Shown: positions 58,573 through 64,000 of the stretch, piece after piece
Layout: each line of letters begins with the position of its first letter
Numbering within the stretch: the first letter of the stretch is position 1
Source of the DNA: Armatimonadota bacterium
Lineage (GTDB): Bacteria; Armatimonadota; Fimbriimonadia; Fimbriimonadales; Fimbriimonadaceae
Reading direction: 5' to 3'
Assembly: GCA_017303935.1 (NCBI GenBank)
Contig: JAFLBD010000001.1
Coordinates: forward strand, 186,001 to 250,000
Length of the DNA stretch: 64,000 nt
Position numbers and translations under genes: made by a program
The notes under the pieces: generated by a model
What the model was told of the DNA's origin: nothing
The model's input: the letters and a program-made list of their open reading frames with translations, nothing else
Databases searched by the model: none

Positions 58573-58950
58573 TTATTCGTTTGGGACCAAAATAGGCTTA
58601 TCTCGCTCGCGGTCCACGATACACACGATTTTCATCCCAGATTCTCCTGCCCGGAATTGATGGACGACATTCGGCCCCACGTGGATAAAATCCAGAACTT
58701 GGACTTGGGTCCATGCACCCTCAATGAGCACTTCACCGCTCCCTTCTAGGATCAGAACGGAATGTTCATGCTCATGGTGCTCATGGCTCGAATATCCACC
58801 CGGTGAAAACTCGAACACCCGGGTCTCGTGTTGCGCATTTAGGCTGCTGGCCAAAACGTGCTTGGCGACCCCCTGCCAGGTCCCAGGCTCGTCCTTGTAG
58901 ACATCCTTCTTGACCCCATTCCACTGTGCGCCATCGAACTTCTTGATCAT
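58573..58950 (-). CDS. Cupin-domain protein
   Basis: A 125-residue single-cupin protein. Metal-binding motif 1 is GGYSSHEHHEHEHSVLILEGSG and motif 2 ends FIHVGPNVVHQF. The ATG at 58950 (MIKKFDGAQWNGVKKDVY) is chosen; it overlaps the ADH gene by 4 nt. The His-rich loop suggests a bound metal. It may isomerise, epimerise or sense a sugar made by the adjacent dehydrogenases. Confidence 0.82.
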   Translation of the reverse strand: MIKKFDGAQWNGVKKDVYKDEPGTWQGVAKHVLASSLNAQHETRVFEFSPGGYSSHEHHEHEHSVLILEGSGEVLIEGAWTQVQVLDFIHVGPNVVHQFRAGESGMKIVCIVDRERDKPILVPNE

Positions 58951-59933
58951 GCTGGGAACTCCACCATCGCCTTCAAAATCTGGTGCGATTTCATACGCTG
59001 GTAAGCCTCGGGCAGTTCGTCGATCGAGATGAAGTCGGAGACAATTTGCTCCGGCTGAAACACCCCTTTTCGCATTGCCTTGAGTGCAAGCGACGTGTCC
59101 GCTGGACCGCACGAATACGTGTTGACCAAGCTGATATCTTTGAAATAGGCCGTTTCGGGAAGAAATGGAAAGTCGTCTTGTGGCGGTAGCGGGGCAAACA
59201 TCACGAGCGTGCCTTCTGGTTCCAAGAGGTCGAATCCAAGCCGCATTGCTTCGCGATTACCAGGGCAGACAAAGACTGCATCAAATTTGCCGTTTACTTC
59301 TTCTGGACGGCACGCTTCAAGACCCTCACCGCTCGCCCATTCAATACGATCTGCTGACTGCTCGATCAGTGTGGACTTCGGAAGAGCAAAGCCGTGCATC
59401 AGTCCAAGCGCACCCGCGCCGATGATGGCAACGCGTTCGGTCCCGGAGCCGATCAACACGCTTCGCATGACCATCTTCGCCTTTCGTATCCCTTTGAACA
59501 CACAGGCAAGAGGCTCGATGAGGGCGGCTTGTCGTGGCGAAAGATCGTCGACGAGATGAGTGTCGTTCAGATTGTCTTCTGAAACTGCGAAGAACTCCGC
59601 CATCCCGCCAGGATCGAGGCGTGTGGCTTTCCATTGCGGGCAATGCACAAACGCCGCCCGGAGGCATTGATCGCACTTCATGCAGGGTGCGTGATGGTGC
59701 GCAAAAACCCTCGACCCAACAGGGAACCGTTCGTCTTGAGATTCCATCACAGTGCCGGAAACCTCGTGCCCGATGACATGATCGTGTTTGCGATCCATGT
59801 ACCAGCTCATGAGTTCGCCAGAACAAAGTCCGCAGGCCTCGGTCTTCACCAGAAGTCCTTTCGGTGGACAGTTTGGAGTGTCGACCTCAACGATTTGAAT
59901 CGATCCGCCGGGGATGTACTTCGCGGCCTTCAT
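58947..59933 (-). CDS. Medium-chain (zinc-type) alcohol dehydrogenase-like, shortened Rossmann domain
   Basis: A 328-residue MDR protein. Catalytic-zinc residues in CGLCSGE and IGHEVSG; structural-zinc motif CMKCDQCLRAAFVHC. The coenzyme domain has IGAGALGL but looks short before the VFVCPG region. Sorbitol/threonine dehydrogenase-like. It overlaps the related gene at 59930 and the cupin at 58950 by 4 nt each. Substrate unknown. Confidence 0.82.
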   Translation of the reverse strand: MKAAKYIPGGSIQIVEVDTPNCPPKGLLVKTEACGLCSGELMSWYMDRKHDHVIGHEVSGTVMESQDERFPVGSRVFAHHHAPCMKCDQCLRAAFVHCPQWKATRLDPGGMAEFFAVSEDNLNDTHLVDDLSPRQAALIEPLACVFKGIRKAKMVMRSVLIGSGTERVAIIGAGALGLMHGFALPKSTLIEQSADRIEWASGEGLEACRPEEVNGKFDAVFVCPGNREAMRLGFDLLEPEGTLVMFAPLPPQDDFPFLPETAYFKDISLVNTYSCGPADTSLALKAMRKGVFQPEQIVSDFISIDELPEAYQRMKSHQILKAMVEFPA

Positions 59934-60931
59934 GGTCTCAGCGCATACTTAACGCCAATCCCCTCGGCAAGATCTTTAAAGACGGCTTCAGCATCGCGCA
60001 GATCGCGATCGCCCGTGACTAATCGATCCACTGGGATCGACAGGTCGCAAATCCACTCTTTGGCCTGCTTGACGGCGTTAGTACCGAAGTGGAACGGACT
60101 GAGAACGGTGATCTGGTCGTAGTGCAGCCTGCCGGTGTCAAACGAAGCCCGAGTGCCTGTAGGGCAACCCCCAAAGAGCATCAGCTTGCCGCCTCGCTTG
60201 CAGAAATCAATGCTTCTTTCCCACACTTCGACCCGGCCAGTGCACTCAATCACGCAGTCGTAACGTTCCGCGGTTGGCTGGACGGAATCTGTCCAATTCA
60301 ATGTGTTGGCACCAAGCCCCGCCGCTATGGCAAGTCGCTCTTGATTTCGACCGGCAACGGTGACACTGGCAAAGCCTAGGCTCTTGAGGATCGCGGTGAA
60401 AAGCAGTCCGATGGCTCCTGGTCCGATGATGAGCACCGTGTTGTTGCTATTGGCTTGAAGCATGTTGAGGCCGTGGGCAACGCAGGCCAGCGGCTCCAAC
60501 AGGCTCGCTCTGGAAAATGAAACTTCCGCTGGCTTCTTGAAAACGTGTACTTTCGCGATGTGGGCTGGGATCAGAAGGTATTCGGCGTATGAGCCCAAAA
60601 CCTTGGTTTCCATAATGTGCTCGCAAAGATTTTCGTCCCCATTCCGGCACCACTCGCATGAGCCGCACGGCGCGCTGTGAACGCCCATGACTTCATCACC
60701 AGGTTGGAAGGAAGTCACTCCTTCGCCAACAGAAGCCACAACCCCCGAATATTCGTGACCGAAGACGCCAGGTGTCGGAATTTGTGGATGACCACGCAGA
60801 AACGCTTTCAGATCGGTGCCGCAGGTGGTCGCAACGACAACGCGGATCAGGATTTCGCCAGGACCTGGTATCGGGATAGGGATTGCCTTTAACGTCAGTG
60901 CCCCTGGTTTATCCAGAATGAGCGCTTGCAT
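59930..60931 (-). CDS. Medium-chain (zinc-type) alcohol dehydrogenase-like
   Basis: A 333-residue paralogue-like MDR enzyme. Catalytic zinc CGTDLK and FGHEYSG; structural zinc CGSCEWCRNGDENLC; Rossmann IGPGAIGLL. The ATG at 60931 (MQALILDKPG) fits the family start and has GAGG upstream; a TTG at 60967 with GGAAG is also possible. First gene of ADH-ADH-cupin, overlaps the next by 4 nt, consistent with sequential oxidation of a polyol or sugar. Divergent from the SRPBCC gene. Confidence 0.83.
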   Translation of the reverse strand: MQALILDKPGALTLKAIPIPIPGPGEILIRVVVATTCGTDLKAFLRGHPQIPTPGVFGHEYSGVVASVGEGVTSFQPGDEVMGVHSAPCGSCEWCRNGDENLCEHIMETKVLGSYAEYLLIPAHIAKVHVFKKPAEVSFSRASLLEPLACVAHGLNMLQANSNNTVLIIGPGAIGLLFTAILKSLGFASVTVAGRNQERLAIAAGLGANTLNWTDSVQPTAERYDCVIECTGRVEVWERSIDFCKRGGKLMLFGGCPTGTRASFDTGRLHYDQITVLSPFHFGTNAVKQAKEWICDLSIPVDRLVTGDRDLRDAEAVFKDLAEGIGVKYALRP

Positions 60932-61033
60932 GGTCCCGACCTCGACTTTGACTTCAGAATAACTCAACGTTTCGCTTCCTGCTATGATTTACGCGAGCGC
61001 GGCTCAAAAGAGCGCGTTCTTTATTGAAGCACG

Positions 61034-61477
61034 ATGCCCACTGTCGAAACAACCGTACTCATTGATGCCCCGATCGAAAAGGTCTATGCCATCGCCAAAG
61101 ATAACCGGAGCTTTCCAGAATTCATGGCTGATGTTCAATCACTCGTCATTGTGGAAGAAGCTCCGCCAAAAGTGGTGAGCGATTGGGTCGGGATCGTCCC
61201 TTCGTTTGGTTTGAAGGTCCGATGGCGACAAGAAGACCTGTGGGATGACGCAGCACATCGGTGCGAATTCAAGCAACTGAGCGGTGATTATGACAAGCTC
61301 GAAGGAACCTGGGATTTTGCGACAGAAGGGAGCGGCACCAGGTTCAACTCGGTGCTGGAATACGAGTACCGAGTTCCTGGGCTGGGGCCTCTCGTTGCCA
61401 AAGTGGTTCACAAAATCGTGATCAACAACATGGAATCGGTGCTCTCGGCGATCAAAAAGCGGGCCGAAGGAGCCTAA
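61034..61477 (+). CDS. SRPBCC (RatA/polyketide cyclase-like) protein
   Basis: A 147-residue Bet v1-like protein: VETTVLIDAPIEKVYAIAKD at the start, FPEFMADVQSL, and a C-terminal helix VAKVVHKIVINNMESVLSAI. Close to the RatA/coenzyme-Q-binding subgroup that binds lipids. One base precedes the ribE TTG, so the two are co-translated. TATGAT lies upstream as a possible -10. Confidence 0.78.
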   Translation: MPTVETTVLIDAPIEKVYAIAKDNRSFPEFMADVQSLVIVEEAPPKVVSDWVGIVPSFGLKVRWRQEDLWDDAAHRCEFKQLSGDYDKLEGTWDFATEGSGTRFNSVLEYEYRVPGLGPLVAKVVHKIVINNMESVLSAIKKRAEGA

Positions 61478-61478
61478 C

Positions 61479-62054
61479 TTGTTCACTGGGATTGTCGAAG
61501 CCCTTGGGCAAGTGAAGTCATTCAGCGACTTTCGCCTGGTGATTTCGGGTGCTCACTGGAATGATCTCAAGATTGGCGAAAGCATCGCGGTCAATGGTTG
61601 TTGTTTGACTTTGGTTGATCAGTCCGAAGGCCTCCGATTCGATTTGAGCGAGGAAACCTTGGGTCGGACCACTTTGGGAGCTCTTTCGGCGGGCGACAGC
61701 GTCAACCTTGAGCGCGCGATGAAGCTTGGTGATCGGTTCGGCGGTCATGTGGTTCAAGGGCACGTGGACCAAGTCGGCGAAGTTGTCAGCGTTTCAGAAA
61801 TTTCTGGATCGACGGTGATTCGCGTTCGGATTTTTGATGGCGGTCAGCGGTATCTCATCGACAAAGGCTCGATCACATTAGACGGAATCAGCTTGACTGT
61901 GGTTGAGCCAAGTGGTTCCGAGTTTGATGTACACATCATTCCTCACACTTGGGAAAACACAACTCTCAAAAACTGCAAGCCTGGCCACAAGCTGAATGTG
62001 GAATTTGACGTGTTGGCTAAGCACGTCGAGAAGCTACTTGCGAGCAAAAATTAG
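61479..62054 (+). CDS. ribE: Riboflavin synthase alpha chain
   Basis: Dismutates lumazine to riboflavin. The 191-residue protein has the N-terminal MFTGIVEALG, two lumazine-binding half-repeats (GESIAVNGCCLTL and GSITLDGISLTVV), and GHVVQGHVDQVG. The TTG start at 61479 gives the conserved FTGIVE. Length is slightly short but complete. No FMN riboswitch and no other rib genes nearby. Overlaps convergent pabA by 38 nt. Confidence 0.96.
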   Translation: MFTGIVEALGQVKSFSDFRLVISGAHWNDLKIGESIAVNGCCLTLVDQSEGLRFDLSEETLGRTTLGALSAGDSVNLERAMKLGDRFGGHVVQGHVDQVGEVVSVSEISGSTVIRVRIFDGGQRYLIDKGSITLDGISLTVVEPSGSEFDVHIIPHTWENTTLKNCKPGHKLNVEFDVLAKHVEKLLASKN

Positions 62055-62592
62055 CCATCATTTGCGGCCCAAACTCAGACAGCCACGATTCTGGATGAAA
62101 CTGCACAGCTTCGATCGGGAGCGTTTTGTGCCGAATTGCCATGATCTCTCCATCCGAAATTGAAGTTGCGCTTGGTTCAAATTCTTCTGGTACGGCGTCG
62201 ATCGCCAGTGAGTGATAGCGCACCACGCTCGTTGGAGTCGGCACATTCCGAAAGATTGTGCGGCCATCGTGTTCGATGAGATCGGACTTTCCGTGGACAA
62301 CTGTTTTCGCATGGCGAACAATTGCGCCGGCTTCGATCGCTAGCACTTGCATCCCAAGACAGACGCCAAAAATTGGGATTTCTAGGTTCGAATCAAGCGC
62401 TAGTCGCGCTATTCGGCGGCAATCGCCGGCGTCCGATGGGGCGCCTGGACCAGGGGATAAGATCACCGCGGTATACCGACTCAGATCATAGTCGTTTCCG
62501 GCTCGAATAACCTCGACTTGGACTCCGTTTTGCCGGACCAACTGCGCCAAGTTGTAGGTGAAGCTGTCGTGGTTGTCGAGGAGAAGAATCAT
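62017..62592 (-). CDS. pabA: Anthranilate/aminodeoxychorismate synthase glutamine amidotransferase (PabA/TrpG)
   Basis: Supplies ammonia to chorismate for folate or tryptophan synthesis. The 191-residue class-I GATase has DNHDSFTYNL, the catalytic Cys78 in GVCLGMQ, GKSDLIEHDG, and HPES near the end (VQFHPES). PabA and TrpG cannot be separated by sequence alone; neither pabB nor trpE is in the window. Confidence 0.93.
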   Translation of the reverse strand: MILLLDNHDSFTYNLAQLVRQNGVQVEVIRAGNDYDLSRYTAVILSPGPGAPSDAGDCRRIARLALDSNLEIPIFGVCLGMQVLAIEAGAIVRHAKTVVHGKSDLIEHDGRTIFRNVPTPTSVVRYHSLAIDAVPEEFEPSATSISDGEIMAIRHKTLPIEAVQFHPESWLSEFGPQMMANFCSQVASRRA

Positions 62593-62711
62593 GTGATATT
62601 GCGACTAGGCTAGCAATATTTGATGCCTAACCAGTAAATGTACTTGCTTAAGCCTCGGAGAGGCTATGGAAGAAATTCAGTGCAAGAAGGAAAAATTTGC
62701 ATGGATTGATT

Positions 62712-62951
62712 ATGTTTAAGGTCGAATTAAATTACCGCAGCGCAGAGGCATGGGATTGGTAGAAAGAAGTCCACGATTTGAAAGTTCTACCGAATCAGGG
62801 CGAGTTTTTATCCGTGAATACAGCAGAAAATTGGCTTAAGGTGGAAATGGTCGTACACCAAACGGTTGAAGCTGATTACAGCGCTGTTTTGTACGCAGTA
62901 GACGCTGGTATGGCGCTGCAATACCACGGCGACATCGAAAACTTGAATTAG
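62712..62951 (+). pseudogene. Decayed small gene with an in-frame TAG
   Basis: From the ATG at 62712 a continuous reading frame runs 79 codons to TAG 62949-62951, interrupted only by TAG at 62760-62762, right after AEAWDW. The two parts read as one protein (MFKVELNYRSAEAWDW, stop, KEVHDLKVLPNQGEFLSVN and onward). The longest uninterrupted part from TTG 62778 is 57 residues. Just upstream an SD-preceded ORF (62666-62719, MEEIQCKKEKFAWIDYV) overlaps in another frame, perhaps an older 5' end or a leader peptide. The 62593-62711 gap otherwise shows nothing. No function assigned. Confidence 0.6.
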
Positions 62952-62958
62952 AACAAAA

Positions 62959-62997
62959 GAGCGCACGCCCGGCTAGTTTCTCCTCCGGGGTGCGCTC
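62959..62997 (-). terminator. Terminator after lpdA
   Basis: GAGCGCAC-g-CCCGG pairs with CCGGGGTGCGCTC; on the minus strand a TTTTG tract follows. It lies 12 nt beyond the lpdA stop, in the correct orientation. Confidence 0.75.
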
Positions 62998-63008
62998 AGA
63001 ATTTGTCT

Positions 63009-64000
63009 TTAGTAGATCTTGTGCACTGCTGCGTGGTGCACATCTTCGTATGCATCCAGCATCACTTCCGACAAGGTTGGGTGAGCATGGATGGTATCGA
63101 TCATCACTTCGACTGTCGCTTCTAGCTTGATTGCGACAACGGCTTGAGCAATCAAGTCCGTCACGTATGGGCCGATCATGTGAACGCCCAAAATCTCGCC
63201 GTACTTCTTATCGGCGACAATCTTCACGAAGCCATCTTGTTGGTTAATCGCCATCGCCCTGCCTAGCGGTCGGAAGGTGAACTTCCCGATTTCGACTTCG
63301 TACCCCTGCTCCTTGGCTTGCGCCTCAGTCATGCCGACGGAAGCGACTTCGGGTTGGGTGTAAATGCAGTTCGGGACAGCTCGGTAGTCGGCCTCTCGAT
63401 TCGTACCCTTGGCGATGTTATCGATCGCAACGCTGGCTTCGTAACTGGCCGTATGGGCCAGCTGAATGTGCCCGCGAACGTCGCCGATAGCGTAGATGTT
63501 TGGCGCGCTCGTTTTCAAAGTTGCGTCGGTTGTGACACCGCCTCGGTGTAGTTCGATACCGACTGCTTCCATGTTCATGTTGTCAGTGAAAGCGCGACGG
63601 CCAACAGCGACCAGCACCACTTCCACTTCCACGACCTTGGTTTCGCCACCAGTCTTAACGTAGACCTTCCATCCGCCCTTGGTCTTTTCGAGTTTTTCGA
63701 CGGCGGATTCCACCATGAACTTCACTCCTTGCTTGGTGAGGAGCTTTTGAAGTTCGGTACCCAATTCATCTTCCATCATTGGGATTGGGCGAGGCATCAT
63801 TTCAACGACAGTCACGTCAGTGCCGAGGCCGTTGAAAACATAGCTGAATTCGACACCGATCACACCACCGCCGATTATCAGCATGCTCTTTGGCACGTGG
63901 GGAGCGGTGACGCCGTCATCGCTGGTCCAGATTCCGTCTTCTCGACCACCTTGGAGTCCTGGGATTGGAGGAACGATGATCTTTGAACCGGACGCGATCA
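63009..64000 (-). CDS. lpdA: Dihydrolipoamide dehydrogenase (E3), C-terminal ~329 residues; cut by window edge
   Basis: FAD-dependent E3 subunit of 2-oxo acid dehydrogenase complexes. The frame is open to base 64000 and reads IASGSKIIVPPIPGLQGGRE, then DGIWTSDDGVT, the NAD-binding IIGGGVIGVEFSYV, IYAIGDVRG FAD loop, and the dimer/active-site HAHPTLSE with the catalytic His. An internal GTG at 63896 is not the start. The N-terminal FAD-binding half and disulfide are outside the window. Confidence 0.94.
   Translation of the reverse strand, partial: IASGSKIIVPPIPGLQGGREDGIWTSDDGVTAPHVPKSMLIIGGGVIGVEFSYVFNGLGTDVTVVEMMPRPIPMMEDELGTELQKLLTKQGVKFMVESAVEKLEKTKGGWKVYVKTGGETKVVEVEVVLVAVGRRAFTDNMNMEAVGIELHRGGVTTDATLKTSAPNIYAIGDVRGHIQLAHTASYEASVAIDNIAKGTNREADYRAVPNCIYTQPEVASVGMTEAQAKEQGYEVEIGKFTFRPLGRAMAINQQDGFVKIVADKKYGEILGVHMIGPYVTDLIAQAVVAIKLEATVEVMIDTIHAHPTLSEVMLDAYEDVHHAAVHKIY

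Overview
The window (about 53% GC by eye) looks like a chromosome segment of a flagellated, rod-shaped, didermic-style bacterium. My best guess is Armatimonadota, near Fimbriimonadia. That placement is an inference from secreted proteins with copper-amine-oxidase N-terminal and dockerin-like domains, frequent TTG/GTG starts and PNPase/FliK/FlgE types; no rRNA is present to settle it. I see no CRISPR array, insertion sequence, tRNA or prophage. Apart from accessory secreted proteins the genes are core housekeeping.

Layout. 1-5.6 kb: clpP and clpX (cut by the left edge), an RqcH/NFACT protein and an alpha-glucan phosphorylase. 5.7-8.3 kb: flagellar hook-assembly operon fliK-flgD-TIGR02530 gene, behind a sigma-28-type promoter. 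8.4-13.2 kb: overlapping trio of HAD phosphatase, an AT-hook/glycoside-hydrolase-like fusion, and era. 13.2-16.6 kb: two tandem TPR/O-GlcNAc-transferase-like proteins. 16.7-21.3 kb: tight operon of GT4 glycosyltransferase, inositol-monophosphatase-family enzyme, ruvX, mltG and a YqeG-GtrA fusion. 21.3-25.8 kb: DinB protein, methyltransferase, fabD-fabG, queF, PhoPQ-related hydrolase. 26-33 kb: secreted copper-amine-oxidase-domain protein, PilZ protein with its own sigma-28-type promoter, A-type Fe-S carrier, cytochrome c/sugar dehydrogenase, small unknown gene, esterase, flgE. 33-39.4 kb: M14 peptidase, SRPBCC and DinB proteins, rpsO-pnp. 39.5-44.4 kb: secreted GH13 amylase and two small secreted proteins. 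44.5-49.6 kb: rpsF-ssb-sugar phosphate isomerase, a large dockerin-bearing exported protein, an HD phosphohydrolase. 49.7-54 kb: remA-mreB-mreC-mreD-gdhA. 54-64 kb: purH operon with an Ig-like membrane protein, M48 lipoprotein protease, cupin and two medium-chain dehydrogenases; then SRPBCC-ribE, pabA, a decayed small gene and lpdA (cut by the right edge).

How things fit together. Cell envelope and shape (mreBCD, mltG, remA), motility and c-di-GMP (fliK, flgD, flgE, PilZ), glucan turnover (glgP, GT4 enzyme, amylase) and RNA/protein quality control (clpXP, rqcH, pnp, era) dominate. Gene expression shows recurrent features: many start codons lie 5-7 nt after a TANNNT or CATAAT hexamer with no Shine-Dalgarno (probable leaderless mRNAs), two membrane proteins (mltG, mreC) lack any ATG/GTG/TTG start that keeps their membrane anchor, and four convergent gene pairs share exactly four bases of stop codon. 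The most unusual single protein is the 1083-residue AT-hook plus glycoside-hydrolase-like fusion upstream of era. The most unusual non-coding stretch is a structured region at 30.4-30.6 kb.
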